Part shown: piece after piece, positions 23,774-33,456 of the stretch
How positions within the stretch are numbered: the stretch's first letter is position 1
How the letters are laid out: each line of letters starts with the position of its first letter
Assembly (NCBI RefSeq): GCF_030166655.1
Contig: NZ_CP126446.1
Location: forward strand, 1,798,001-1,862,000
DNA from: Pontibacillus chungwhensis
GTDB taxonomy: Bacteria > Bacillota > Bacilli > Bacillales > BH030062
Length of the DNA: 64,000 nt
Direction: 5' to 3'
Made by a program: the position numbers and the translations under genes
Notes under the pieces: model-generated
Seen by the model: the letters and a program-made list of their open reading frames with translations, nothing else
Told to the model about the DNA's origin: nothing
Databases searched by the model: none

Positions 23774-26056
23774 ATGAAGAAAAATCGAACAACTCACCGA
23801 ATGGCGAAGCTCTACATGCTTGGGTTTATGTTAGTCTTCACGATTATCTTCGGTCGTTTCGCTTATATACAAGCGACAGGTGAAATTGAAGGAGTATCTC
23901 TTCAGGATTGGGCGGATCAAAAGCGGACAAGTTCCTATACAATTGAAGCCGACCGAGGCAAGATCCTCGATCGAAATGGAATGACACTTGCTTATGACCG
24001 TCCTACCTATAGTGTGTATGCGATTGTTGATGAAGAGTATTCTAAAGATTCAAAGGAGCCGTTACATGTTGAGGATCCGAAAAAAACGGCTGAACAGTTG
24101 GCTCCTATTTTAGGTTTAGAAGAGTCTTATGTATATGATCGTCTAAATAAAGAGGGTCCTTTCCAAGTTGAATTTGGAGCAAATGGACGTTACCTTTCTC
24201 AAGAAACCCGTGAAGATATTGAAGAACTTGACTTGCCTGGTATTCGATTTAAACAAGAAGCCAAGCGGTATTACCCAAATGGCATGTTTGCCTCTCATGT
24301 GTTAGGGTTTGCACAAAATCAAGGGGAAAATGATGAAATTGAAGGTATGATGGGAATCGAAGAACAGATGGATGATTATCTTTCTGAAACAGATGGTTCC
24401 ATCTCTTATAAACGGGATAAGTACAATATGAAACTACTAAACCCTGAAGAAGTCTTTCAAAAGCCTGAAGACGGGGCGAATGTGACCCTGACGATTGATC
24501 AGAAAATCCAGACTTTCCTAGAAGATGCGATGAACCATGTGGTGAAGGAATATAATCCTGAGAAAATTATAGCCATAGTTATGGATCCGAAAACCGGTGA
24601 AGTACTGGCTATGGGAAATAGGCCGAGTTTTGATCCAAACAAGAGGCAGGATATTGGCAACTGGTACAATGATGTCATTGCCTCACCATATGAACCTGGG
24701 TCTACTATGAAGATCTTTACCTATGCTGCTGCAATGGAAGCTGGTGTATATAATGGCTCTGATACGTACATGTCAGGTGAATATGTGTATAATGATCGTG
24801 GTGATAAGATCCGTGACCATAACTATGGTAAGGGTTGGGGCACCATTGACTATGATGAAGGGTTTGAACGTTCCTCAAACGTGGCGGCTGCTAAATTAGT
24901 TTGGGAAGTAATGGGTCCTGAAACATACATGGATTACTTGCAAGCATTCGGCCTTGATCAAAAGACTGGAATTGATCTTCCTGGCGAACAAGCCGGTAAA
25001 ATTGTTTACAAATGGGATAGTGAAGTTATTACAACTGCATTTGGACAAGGATCAACATTTACTCCAATTCAACAAATGAAGGCAGCCACGTCAGTTGCTA
25101 ACAACGGTAAAATGATGCAGCCTTATGTAATTTCCCAAGTAACAGACCCTTCGTCAGGGGATGTGCTCGAGAAGAAAGAACCTAAAGTTGCGGGAGAGCC
25201 AATTAGTAAAGATACCGCCAAAAAAATGCGGGACTTAATGGGAAATGTTGTGACTGGTGAACATGGTACAGGAGTTAATTTCTATAACCTAGCTAATTAC
25301 TCTGTAGCTGGTAAGACCGGTACAGCCCAAATTCCAAACTCTGAAACTGGGGGGTACTTAGCGGGACATGGAAATTACTATTTGTCATTCCTCGGCATGG
25401 CACCAAAAGAAGACCCTGAACTTATGATGTATGTCTCAGTGAAGCAACCAGACCTTGAACCAACTGAATATGAAGCAGAACCAAGTTCTTATATTTTCAA
25501 AACGGTGATGGAAAATAGTCTTCACTATATGAACATTAAACCGACGGAAAATAAAGAAGAGCTCTCTGTAGATTCTAAAACCCTCAAGGACTATAACGGT
25601 GACTCTGTTGCAAAAGCCAAACAAGCCATTACAAAAAATGGACTAACTCCTGTTGTATTGGGTGATGGAACGAAAGTAAAAGAGATGTTCCCTCGTGGAG
25701 GGACGAAAGTGGTCTCTAATGAAAAGGTGTTCCTAGTAACCTCTGACTCCGCTAAGATGCCTGATATGTCAGGTTGGGCTCTGCGGGATGTGTTACGATT
25801 TGGTGATGTAATGGATGTAGAGATCGATTCCGTTGGGAATGGTTTTGTTAGAAAACAAAGCGTTGCAGCTGGGGCTACCATTAAAAAGGGTGGATACCTT
25901 GTAGTGGAATTAACAGGCCCTAATGAGGAGCCATCTGACCAAACGCTTGAAGAACAAACAGAGCGGTCGATGCAAGGAGAAGAATCCGACCAGGACTCTT
26001 CAGAAGCTCCATCTGATCAAGAACAAGAGAACTCAACAGATGAGAATGAAGAATAA
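23774..26056 (+). CDS. pbpB: penicillin-binding protein 2B (division transpeptidase)
   Basis: A 760-residue class B PBP, the septal transpeptidase that works with FtsW. It has one N-terminal membrane helix (about residues 12-32), a dimerisation domain from about 55, and a transpeptidase domain with the nucleophile Ser310 in EPGSTMKIF, the SSN motif in FERSSNVAA and KTGTAQ. Two PASTA domains follow (about 598-655 and 660-720). The C-terminus is an acidic Glu/Ser/Gln tail of about 35 residues. ATG follows GGGGACAAGAG. It is directly followed by its sporulation paralogue spoVD. Confidence 0.95.
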   Translation: MKKNRTTHRMAKLYMLGFMLVFTIIFGRFAYIQATGEIEGVSLQDWADQKRTSSYTIEADRGKILDRNGMTLAYDRPTYSVYAIVDEEYSKDSKEPLHVEDPKKTAEQLAPILGLEESYVYDRLNKEGPFQVEFGANGRYLSQETREDIEELDLPGIRFKQEAKRYYPNGMFASHVLGFAQNQGENDEIEGMMGIEEQMDDYLSETDGSISYKRDKYNMKLLNPEEVFQKPEDGANVTLTIDQKIQTFLEDAMNHVVKEYNPEKIIAIVMDPKTGEVLAMGNRPSFDPNKRQDIGNWYNDVIASPYEPGSTMKIFTYAAAMEAGVYNGSDTYMSGEYVYNDRGDKIRDHNYGKGWGTIDYDEGFERSSNVAAAKLVWEVMGPETYMDYLQAFGLDQKTGIDLPGEQAGKIVYKWDSEVITTAFGQGSTFTPIQQMKAATSVANNGKMMQPYVISQVTDPSSGDVLEKKEPKVAGEPISKDTAKKMRDLMGNVVTGEHGTGVNFYNLANYSVAGKTGTAQIPNSETGGYLAGHGNYYLSFLGMAPKEDPELMMYVSVKQPDLEPTEYEAEPSSYIFKTVMENSLHYMNIKPTENKEELSVDSKTLKDYNGDSVAKAKQAITKNGLTPVVLGDGTKVKEMFPRGGTKVVSNEKVFLVTSDSAKMPDMSGWALRDVLRFGDVMDVEIDSVGNGFVRKQSVAAGATIKKGGYLVVELTGPNEEPSDQTLEEQTERSMQGEESDQDSSEAPSDQEQENSTDENEE

Positions 26057-26094
26057 AGCGTAGCAAAGACAGTGTTCTAATCGTTTTTCTGAAC

Positions 26095-26120
26095 TCATAA
26101 AATGGATACAAGCATACCAT
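26095..26120 (+). promoter_or_regulatory. possible sigma-E promoter for spoVD
   Basis: CATACCAT (26113-26120) matches seven of eight positions of the sigma-E -10 (CATACAAT). A weaker TCATAAA lies upstream with an 11-bp spacer. spoVD is sigma-E-dependent in B. subtilis, which supports the reading, but the -35 is poor. Confidence 0.4.
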
Positions 26121-26140
26121 GGACGTAAAGGAGATGTACC

Positions 26141-28099
26141 ATGAAACGAGTATCCAATGTGACGTTACGAAAACGATTGGTCACTGTTTTTCTTTTGGCA
26201 GGTGTTGTACTAGCTATTATTGTAACCCGTTTAGGGTATGTGCAATTTGTCATGGGCGATCAGTTGATGGACAAGGCGAAAAATTTATGGAGTCGTGACA
26301 TTCCTTTTGAACCGGAGCGTGGCGATATTTTAGATCGCAATGGAGTTGTGTTGGCTGAGAATGTATCTGCTCCATCTGTCATGGTCGTACCCCGTCAGAT
26401 TAAGAACCCTCAGAAAACGGCGGAACAATTAGCGAAAATTCTCGATATGCCAGTGGATAAAGCATACGAACATGTGACTAAAGTAAGTATGATTGAACGA
26501 CTCCATCCTGAAGGTAGAAAAATTTCAGAAGAAAAAGCAGATGCCATCAGAGCACTGAATTTAGATGGTGTTTACATTGCTGAAGATTTCAAGCGCCATT
26601 ATCCGAAAGGGGAGTATCTTTCCCATGTATTAGGGTTTAGTGGGATTGATAATCAAGGGTTAATGGGGCTTGAGTTGTATTATGATGAACAGCTTAAAGG
26701 TGAAGAAGGGCAGCTTTCGTTTTTCTCTGATGCAAAAGGGGGCCGGCTTCCAAATATCGCTGATGTTTACGAACCCCCTCAAGACGGGTATAACTTAAAG
26801 CTTACAATTGATGATCGCGTCCAAACGATTATTGAAAGAGAGCTAGATAACGCTGAAGCAAAGTATAATCCGGATGGTGCCATTGCTATTGCAATGGATC
26901 CTGATACTGGCGAGATTCTTGCTATGTCTAGCCGTCCCACTTTTAACCCGGAAAATTATCAAAATGTTCCTCAAGAAGTCTATAATCGTAACCTTCCGAT
27001 CTGGAGTTCATATGAGCCTGGGTCTACGTTTAAAATTATTACGCTGGCCTCTTCTTTAGAGGAAGGGCTTGTAGATTTAGAAAATGACCATTTCCATGAT
27101 AGTGGCTCCATTGAAGTAGATGGGGCACGACTCCGTTGTTGGAAGCGCGGGGGTCATGGAAGTCAGACCTATTTAGAAGTGGTACAGAACTCTTGTAACC
27201 CAGGGTTTGTAACCTTAGGCCAGGAACTGGGGAAAGAGCGATTGTTCAGCTATATTAAAGATTTTGGCTTTGGTACCAAAACAGGGATTGATCTTCAAGG
27301 AGAAGGAAATGGTATTTTATTCAGGGAAGAACAAGTTGGACCTGTTGAATTAGCGACAACAGCTTTCGGCCAAGGGGTTTCTGTTACTCCGATCCAGCAA
27401 GTTACAGCTGTGGCTGCTGCTGTAAATGGAGGATATTTGTATGAGCCTTACATTGCGAAAGAGTGGGTGAACCCCATTACTGGGGAGGCTGTAGATCAAA
27501 CAGAACCAACGCTTAAGAAACGTGTCATTTCTGAAGAAACCTCCTCAAAAGTAAGGGAAGCACTTGAGAGTGTTGTTGCTTTAGGGACAGGTAAGGGCGC
27601 ATATGTAGAAGGGTATAGAGTTGGCGGGAAAACGGGAACAGCTCAAAAAGTGGGTCCTGATGGTCGTTATATGACAGACAACCATATTGTATCTTTCATC
27701 GGCTTCGCACCTGCTGATGATCCAGAACTTGTCGTTTATTTAGCAATTGACAACCCTAAAAATACCGTCCAATTTGGTGGGGTCGTAGCTGCTCCAATTG
27801 TAGGGAATATTATGGGTGACAGTTTAAGAGCAATGGGTGTAAAACCTAGAGAAGATGGGCTTGAGAAAGAAGTGCAATGGCCTGATCAACCGCTTGTTGA
27901 GGTCCCGGATTTAATTGGACTTGAAAAGAAGGAGTTAACCCAGTATATGGTGAACCTTTCTATTGAAACGAGTGGAACTGGTAATTATATTGTAGATCAA
28001 GCACCTAAAGAAGGAACGAAAGTAGAAGAAGGTTCAAAAATTCGACTATTTTTAGCAGAGGAAGCTCCGGAGGTTGATCATTCGGATCATTCTCATTAA
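26141..28099 (+). CDS. spoVD: stage V sporulation protein D, SpoVD (class B PBP)
   Basis: A 652-residue class B penicillin-binding protein needed for spore cortex synthesis in the mother cell, partner of SpoVE. It has an N-terminal membrane helix (about residues 15-33), a dimerisation domain, and a transpeptidase domain with Ser295 in YEPGSTFKIITL, an SxN-type element in VVQNSCNPGF, and KTGTAQ. There is one C-terminal PASTA domain (about 585-640). Cysteines sit near Cys332 and Cys350, in the region where redox-active cysteines were described in B. subtilis SpoVD. The short tail VDHSDHSH is histidine-rich. ATG follows AAAGGAGATG. Confidence 0.95.
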   Translation: MKRVSNVTLRKRLVTVFLLAGVVLAIIVTRLGYVQFVMGDQLMDKAKNLWSRDIPFEPERGDILDRNGVVLAENVSAPSVMVVPRQIKNPQKTAEQLAKILDMPVDKAYEHVTKVSMIERLHPEGRKISEEKADAIRALNLDGVYIAEDFKRHYPKGEYLSHVLGFSGIDNQGLMGLELYYDEQLKGEEGQLSFFSDAKGGRLPNIADVYEPPQDGYNLKLTIDDRVQTIIERELDNAEAKYNPDGAIAIAMDPDTGEILAMSSRPTFNPENYQNVPQEVYNRNLPIWSSYEPGSTFKIITLASSLEEGLVDLENDHFHDSGSIEVDGARLRCWKRGGHGSQTYLEVVQNSCNPGFVTLGQELGKERLFSYIKDFGFGTKTGIDLQGEGNGILFREEQVGPVELATTAFGQGVSVTPIQQVTAVAAAVNGGYLYEPYIAKEWVNPITGEAVDQTEPTLKKRVISEETSSKVREALESVVALGTGKGAYVEGYRVGGKTGTAQKVGPDGRYMTDNHIVSFIGFAPADDPELVVYLAIDNPKNTVQFGGVVAAPIVGNIMGDSLRAMGVKPREDGLEKEVQWPDQPLVEVPDLIGLEKKELTQYMVNLSIETSGTGNYIVDQAPKEGTKVEEGSKIRLFLAEEAPEVDHSDHSH

Positions 28100-28126
28100 A
28101 CAACAATCGCGAACCGGGGCCTTGTC

Positions 28127-28135
28127 TGCTATAAT
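28127..28135 (+). promoter_or_regulatory. candidate extended -10 promoter for murE
   Basis: TGCTATAAT is a TGn plus perfect -10 hexamer, 35 bp before the murE ATG. There is no good -35. It would uncouple vegetative murE expression from sporulation-type spoVD. Confidence 0.5.
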
Positions 28136-28169
28136 ATACGTTGAAAATCTAATAGTAAGGAGTCCTTAC

Positions 28170-29654
28170 ATGAAGCTAAGTCAATTACTAAAGACACTAC
28201 GCGTCTATCAAACTACAAAGGACATCAACCATGTAACGGTTACTGGAATAGAAATGGATTCAAGACAAGTAACCCATGGTCATTTATTTATTTGTATAAA
28301 TGGTTTTACAGTGGATGGCCATGATTATGCCAAACAAGCTGAGGAGAAAGGGGCTGCTGCCATTGTAGCAGACCGTCCTCTGGATGTTTCAGTCCCCGTC
28401 ATACTTGTGAGGGATACTTCCCGAACTATGGCAAAGTTAGCTAACGCTTATTATCATAACCCAACCCAAAAATTCCAGCTGATTGGAATTACCGGGACAA
28501 ATGGAAAAACATCAACTTCTTATCTGGTTGAAGCCATTTTCAAGCAGCATAAAGATAAAACCGGCTTGGTCGGTACCATACAAATGAAAATCGGGGATAA
28601 AGAGTACCAGGTTAAAAATACGACCCCCGATTCTTTATTTTTGCAGAAACATTTTGCTGAAATGGTAAATGAAGGAGTAGATACGGCAGTCATGGAAGTC
28701 TCCTCTCACGCGCTTGATTTAGGAAGAGTGCACGGAGCTGATTTTGATATCGCAGTATTTACTAATTTAAGTCAAGATCATCTGGACTACCATAAAGACA
28801 TGGATGATTACTTACGTGCCAAATCACTCTTATTTGCCCAACTTGGAAACGGATACGATGCCACTAAACCTAAATACGGTATAGTTAATCGAGATGATCC
28901 TTATTATGAAGCCTTTTGTAATAGCACATCTCAAGAAGTTCTTACATATAGCATGGATCATAAAGGGGATATCACAGCTAAGGATGTAAAACTATCTGCT
29001 AGTGGAACAACCTTTACGTTATGTACACCGTCTGGTGATAAAGAAATTACTAGTCCGTTAATCGGGAAATTTAGCGTATATAATATGTTAGCAGCTGCCA
29101 GTGCGGCATGGGTGGCAGGTGTGGACCTTGAAACCATACAAGAGGCCCTCTCAACTACCAAAGGAGTAAGTGGGCGATTTGAGCCTGTTCTCGCTGGCCA
29201 GGAATATGGGGTTATTGTGGATTATGCTCACACACCAGATTCCTTAGAAAATGTATTAGAAACAATTCAATCTTTCGCTAAGAAGAAAATCTACGTTGTT
29301 GTAGGTTGCGGGGGAGACAGGGATCGAACGAAGAGACCTCTGATGGCCAAGGTGGCTGTGAATTATGCCACAGAAGCCATTTTCACATCAGATAATCCGA
29401 GAAGTGAAGACCCGGAATCGATTCTTCGCGACATGGAAAGCGGAGTAGAAGAAGGCACTTTTAAGACGATTGTGAATCGGAAAGAGGCTATTCAGTATGC
29501 CATTGAACAGGCGAAGGATGGGGATGTGGTTCTAATCGCCGGGAAAGGGCATGAACCTTATCAAGAAATAAATGGTGTGACCCATCACTTTGACGATCGC
29601 GAAGTAGCTGCTGAATGTATTAATGACAGAACACAAAGGAGTTATCGCGACTAA
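28170..29654 (+). CDS. murE: UDP-MurNAc-tripeptide synthetase MurE (meso-DAP-adding)
   Basis: A 494-residue Mur ligase adding the third amino acid of the stem peptide in the cytoplasm. The ATP-binding loop is GITGTNGKTSTSYLVE, the conserved lysine region is DDYLRAKSLLF, and the C-terminal domain carries DNPR at residues 408-411, the motif of enzymes that add meso-diaminopimelate rather than lysine. ATG 28170 follows TAAGGAGT and gives exactly the B. subtilis length; the frame from 28074 adds 32 residues running back into spoVD. Its stop overlaps the murF start (TAATG). Confidence 0.97.
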   Translation: MKLSQLLKTLRVYQTTKDINHVTVTGIEMDSRQVTHGHLFICINGFTVDGHDYAKQAEEKGAAAIVADRPLDVSVPVILVRDTSRTMAKLANAYYHNPTQKFQLIGITGTNGKTSTSYLVEAIFKQHKDKTGLVGTIQMKIGDKEYQVKNTTPDSLFLQKHFAEMVNEGVDTAVMEVSSHALDLGRVHGADFDIAVFTNLSQDHLDYHKDMDDYLRAKSLLFAQLGNGYDATKPKYGIVNRDDPYYEAFCNSTSQEVLTYSMDHKGDITAKDVKLSASGTTFTLCTPSGDKEITSPLIGKFSVYNMLAAASAAWVAGVDLETIQEALSTTKGVSGRFEPVLAGQEYGVIVDYAHTPDSLENVLETIQSFAKKKIYVVVGCGGDRDRTKRPLMAKVAVNYATEAIFTSDNPRSEDPESILRDMESGVEEGTFKTIVNRKEAIQYAIEQAKDGDVVLIAGKGHEPYQEINGVTHHFDDREVAAECINDRTQRSYRD

Positions 29655-31015
29655 TGAATATAACCACCAATTGGATTCACAAGCATTTCCCCTCAGCCAG
29701 AGGGGTTGCCTCTGAAACAATCGAAATAAGAAACGTATTTACAGATACGCGCAAAAAAACAGATAAAGGATTATTTGTCCCAATACGGGGAGATCGCTTT
29801 GATGGGCATGAGTTTTTAAAAGATGCCATTGAAGGTGGGGCGGTTGCGGCATTATGGGATCAAAGTGTGGAAGTTCCGGGCTTTGTGCCAACAGATTTCC
29901 CATTGTTCTTTGTCGATGATACCATTATTGGCTTGCAACAGCTCGCTCATATTTATAGGAAAGAAATTAATCCTAAAGTCATTGGTGTGACCGGCTCAAA
30001 CGGAAAGACAACAACGAAAGATTTTATTGCTGCTGTCTTAGCCCCGTCGTTTGAAACACATAAAACAAGTGGAAACTTTAATAATCACATTGGTTTACCT
30101 CTTACCATCTTATCCATGCCAGCGACAACAGAGGTGCTTGTATTAGAGATGGGAATGAATCATTTCGGAGAAATTGAGAACCTTTCCTTCATTGCTGAAC
30201 CTGATTTTGCTGTCATTACAAATATAGGTGAATCTCACATTGAGTTTTTAGGCTCAAGAGAAGGGATCGCACAAGCCAAATCTGAAATATTAGCAGGGCT
30301 TCGTGAAGGAGGTACGCTTTTACTAGATGGTGACGAACCTTTATTAGCCCCTCTACACACGAGAGAAGGGGTGCTGTCATGTGGGTTTGATCAAAAGAAT
30401 AAATATGTGCTTTCAGATATTCAAATGAGTGGTGCCTCTACGAGTTTTGCAATAAATGAGAATGAATCTTACACGATTCATCTCTTAGGTAAACATAATG
30501 TGAAAAACGCCAGCTTCGCCATTAAGATTGGGTCTCTTCTAGGGATGGATCCTTCTGATATACAGAAAGGGTTAAACGAAATGACGTTAACAGGCATGCG
30601 CTTTGAACTGATAGAAGGAAAGAATGGGGCTCACATTGTAAATGATGCTTATAATGCCTCTCCGACTTCTATGCGTGCCTCTATTGAAGTTATTAAAGAA
30701 TTAAATCAATATTCACGCAAGATTCTCATTTTAGGGGATATATTTGAACTAGGGGCACAAAGTGAAGAAATGCATCGCTCTGTTGCAAAGGCGATTGACT
30801 CTTCTGTTGATGTCCTCATTACAGTTGGGGATGCTTCAAGCGTCATTGCAGAAGAAGTGAGAAGCCACCATAAAGATGTAGATACGTATTCTTTCTCATC
30901 TAAAGAAGAGGCTGCAGCACTTGTGCAACCGATGTTGCAAGAAGGAACCATTGTTTTATTAAAAGCTTCTCGCTTAATGGCTTTTGAAAGTTTTGTTGAG
31001 GAATTCACAGAATAA
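29654..31015 (+). CDS. murF: UDP-MurNAc-tripeptide:D-Ala-D-Ala ligase MurF
   Basis: A 453-residue Mur ligase that adds D-Ala-D-Ala to the stem tripeptide. Visible are the N-terminal binding domain (VFTDTRKKTDKGLFVPIRG), the ATP loop [20 protein letters not shown], the EMGMNHFGEIE block and the C-terminal domain with DAYNASPTSMRAS. It overlaps murE by one base at TAATG with AAAGGAG upstream. murF lies next to mraY here, as in many bacilli though not in B. subtilis 168, where murF is elsewhere. Confidence 0.96.
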   Translation: MNITTNWIHKHFPSARGVASETIEIRNVFTDTRKKTDKGLFVPIRGDRFDGHEFLKDAIEGGAVAALWDQSVEVPGFVPTDFPLFFVDDTIIGLQQLAHIYRKEINPKVIGVTGSNGKTTTKDFIAAVLAPSFETHKTSGNFNNHIGLPLTILSMPATTEVLVLEMGMNHFGEIENLSFIAEPDFAVITNIGESHIEFLGSREGIAQAKSEILAGLREGGTLLLDGDEPLLAPLHTREGVLSCGFDQKNKYVLSDIQMSGASTSFAINENESYTIHLLGKHNVKNASFAIKIGSLLGMDPSDIQKGLNEMTLTGMRFELIEGKNGAHIVNDAYNASPTSMRASIEVIKELNQYSRKILILGDIFELGAQSEEMHRSVAKAIDSSVDVLITVGDASSVIAEEVRSHHKDVDTYSFSSKEEAAALVQPMLQEGTIVLLKASRLMAFESFVEEFTE

Positions 31016-31056
31016 AGATTTAAGCGGACGGTTTACAGATTTAAAGGAGGAGCACA

Positions 31057-32043
31057 ATGAACGAACAAGTACTATTAATCACTATGGCAATAGCCTTTTT
31101 AATTACCGTCCTCATCTCACCTATATTTATACCATTCTTACGTCGTTTGAAATTTGGTCAATCTATTCGAGATGAAGGTCCAAAATCTCACCAAAAGAAA
31201 TCCGGGACTCCTACAATGGGAGGATTAATGATTTTAGTAGCAGCTTCAATTACTACGTTGGTGATGACCTCAAAGTTCAATCCGGATCCTATGAACTTTG
31301 AAGTCTTCTTATTGTTATTTGTTTTAATTGGCTATGGCCTTTTAGGATTCTTAGATGATTTTATTAAAGTCGCCTTGAAGCGAAATCTTGGATTAACTTC
31401 CAAACAAAAGATGGCAGGTCAATTAATTATTGCGGCTGTTTTTTACATTATTTTAAGACGTCATGATTTCCCTACCTACATCGGCTTCCCTGGAACAGAC
31501 TTCCAAGTTGATCTTGGTTGGGGATATGCGCTATTAATTGTATTTATGCTTGTAGGATCATCAAATGCTGTGAATCTGACTGATGGGCTAGACGGCCTGC
31601 TTGCCGGAACGGCTGCATTAGCGTTTGGGGCTTTTGGTATACTGGCATGGCATGGACATCCGCAGTTTGAGATTGCAGTATTTACCCTGGCAATTGTAGG
31701 GTCTTTACTAGGATTTCTTGTCTTTAATGCCCATCCTGCAAAAGTATTTATGGGCGATACGGGTTCTTTAGCCCTTGGAGGCGCTATTGGAGCAATCGCT
31801 ATCTTAACAAAGTTAGAAATTTTACTAGTCATTATTGGGGGCGTATTCGTCCTTGAAACATTATCTGTTATTATCCAGGTTATTTCATTTAAGACAAGAG
31901 GAAAACGTGTGTTCAAAATGAGCCCACTTCACCACCACTACGAGCTTATGGGATGGTCAGAATGGCGCGTTGTCACCACGTTTTGGCTTGTAGGATTACT
32001 ATTTGCCGCGTTAGGCATTTATATTGAGGTGTGGGTCAATTGA
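31057..32043 (+). CDS. mraY: phospho-MurNAc-pentapeptide transferase MraY
   Basis: A 328-residue ten-helix membrane enzyme that makes lipid I from UDP-MurNAc-pentapeptide and undecaprenyl phosphate. The catalytic loops are visible: the aspartate pair in [30 protein letters not shown] and the histidine loop [14 protein letters not shown] follows AAAGGAGGAG. The end overlaps the murD start codon (TTGA). Confidence 0.97.
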   Translation: MNEQVLLITMAIAFLITVLISPIFIPFLRRLKFGQSIRDEGPKSHQKKSGTPTMGGLMILVAASITTLVMTSKFNPDPMNFEVFLLLFVLIGYGLLGFLDDFIKVALKRNLGLTSKQKMAGQLIIAAVFYIILRRHDFPTYIGFPGTDFQVDLGWGYALLIVFMLVGSSNAVNLTDGLDGLLAGTAALAFGAFGILAWHGHPQFEIAVFTLAIVGSLLGFLVFNAHPAKVFMGDTGSLALGGAIGAIAILTKLEILLVIIGGVFVLETLSVIIQVISFKTRGKRVFKMSPLHHHYELMGWSEWRVVTTFWLVGLLFAALGIYIEVWVN

Positions 32044-33389
32044 ATAAGTTAACATCATTTCCATATAATCAAGTGCTCGTACTAGGGCTTGCAAAGTCTG
32101 GTGCAGCAGCTGCTAAACTGCTTCATAAGAGTGGCATTTCAGTACGGGTAAATGACCAGCAGGCATTCGAAGATAACACAGAAGCTCAGACGCTTCACAA
32201 TGAAGGTATTGAAGTGGTTACAGGCGGCCACCCACTAAGTGTACTCGATGGCGTAGACTACGTGGTGAAAAACCCTGGCATCCCCTATCACAACCCCGTT
32301 GTAGAAGCTGCCTTAGAAAAGGGAATCCCGGTGGTTACAGAGGTTGAATTAGCCTATATGCTCCATAAAGGTCCAATTGTGGCGATCACAGGGTCAAACG
32401 GCAAGACTACCACAACCACACTTGTTTATGAAATGATTGAGAAAAGTAAAAGGCCTGTAGCTCTCGCCGGTAATATTGGTAAAGTATCTTGTGAAGTAGC
32501 TCAACATACAACATCCGACGAAACCATGGTTATGGAGTTAAGCTCATTTCAACTGCTTGGAACAGAAACCTTTAAACCTGAGATATCTGTGTTTTTAAAT
32601 CTCTATGAAGCTCATTTGGATTACCATAAGACTATGGAGCATTATGGGCAATCAAAAGCGAATATCTTTAGAAACCAGACTTCAGAGGATTATGCGATCT
32701 TTAATGCTGACCACACAGAAGTGCTCAAGCTTTCAGAACAGATACAAGCTAAAAAGGTACCTTTTTCTCTTTGCTCTAAACAGCCAGATGGAGTATGGTG
32801 TGACGAGGATTCTATTTACTACAAAGATACTTTAGTTATTAAACGTAATGAGGTCATTCTAGAAGGGGAACACAACCTCGAGAATACAATGGCTGCAGTG
32901 GCTGCTGCTTTATTAGCGGGCGCCACTTTAGAAGGAATTCGTGAAGTACTTTCAACCTTCACAGGCGTTAAGCACCGCCTTCAATATGTAAAGGAAGTAA
33001 GACAACGACGTTTCTTTAATGATTCCAAAGCGACAAATGTTTTAGCGACCCAAAAGGCACTTGGAGCTTTTCAGAATCCTACCATATGGCTTGCAGGTGG
33101 ATTAGACAGAGGGCAGTCTTTTGAAGGACTTGTCCCTTATATGAAAAATGTTAAAGCAATGGTAGTGTTCGGAGAAACAGCACAAAAGCTTCGTGATTTT
33201 GGCAACCAAAATGGAATAGAGACAATTTTTATGGTCGATAATGTAAAGCAAGCAGCTGAAAAAGCTTATCGTATCTCTGCTGAACAAGACGTTATCCTTC
33301 TTTCTCCAGCTTGTGCAAGCTGGGATCAATATAAAACTTTTGAAGAAAGAGGAAACATGTTTGTGGAAGCCGTGCATACATTAGAGTAG
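32040..33389 (+). CDS. murD: UDP-MurNAc-L-Ala:D-Glu ligase MurD
   Basis: A 449-residue Mur ligase that adds D-glutamate to UDP-MurNAc-L-alanine. It has an N-terminal Rossmann-like domain ([17 protein letters not shown]), the ATP loop [17 protein letters not shown], the carbamylated-lysine region [12 protein letters not shown] and the C-terminal HRLQYVKEV / NDSKATN blocks. I prefer TTG 32040, which overlaps the mraY stop and sits 9 bases after GAGGTG; GTG 32031 lies within that site. The stop codon is the left edge of a possible RNA switch before spoVE. Confidence 0.96.
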   Translation: MNKLTSFPYNQVLVLGLAKSGAAAAKLLHKSGISVRVNDQQAFEDNTEAQTLHNEGIEVVTGGHPLSVLDGVDYVVKNPGIPYHNPVVEAALEKGIPVVTEVELAYMLHKGPIVAITGSNGKTTTTTLVYEMIEKSKRPVALAGNIGKVSCEVAQHTTSDETMVMELSSFQLLGTETFKPEISVFLNLYEAHLDYHKTMEHYGQSKANIFRNQTSEDYAIFNADHTEVLKLSEQIQAKKVPFSLCSKQPDGVWCDEDSIYYKDTLVIKRNEVILEGEHNLENTMAAVAAALLAGATLEGIREVLSTFTGVKHRLQYVKEVRQRRFFNDSKATNVLATQKALGAFQNPTIWLAGGLDRGQSFEGLVPYMKNVKAMVVFGETAQKLRDFGNQNGIETIFMVDNVKQAAEKAYRISAEQDVILLSPACASWDQYKTFEERGNMFVEAVHTLE

Positions 33390-33456
33390 GGGGCTTGTCT
33401 TACCATAAACCATTAACGGCCCCCAACGTTCTGCTGGAACCAAGGGGGCCTTTTTT
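33389..33456 (+). promoter_or_regulatory. competing hairpins (possible attenuator) before spoVE
   Basis: The segment GGCCCCC (33418-33424) can pair upstream with GGGGGC(T) at 33389-33395 or downstream with GGGGGCC at 33444-33450. The two pairings exclude each other. The downstream hairpin has an extra inner stem GTTC/GAAC and is followed by six T, so it looks like an intrinsic terminator. Its 3' arm AAGGGGG is also the only plausible ribosome binding site of spoVE, whose ATG directly follows the T-run. This is the layout of a transcription or translation attenuator; no ligand or leader peptide is evident. Confidence 0.55.
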
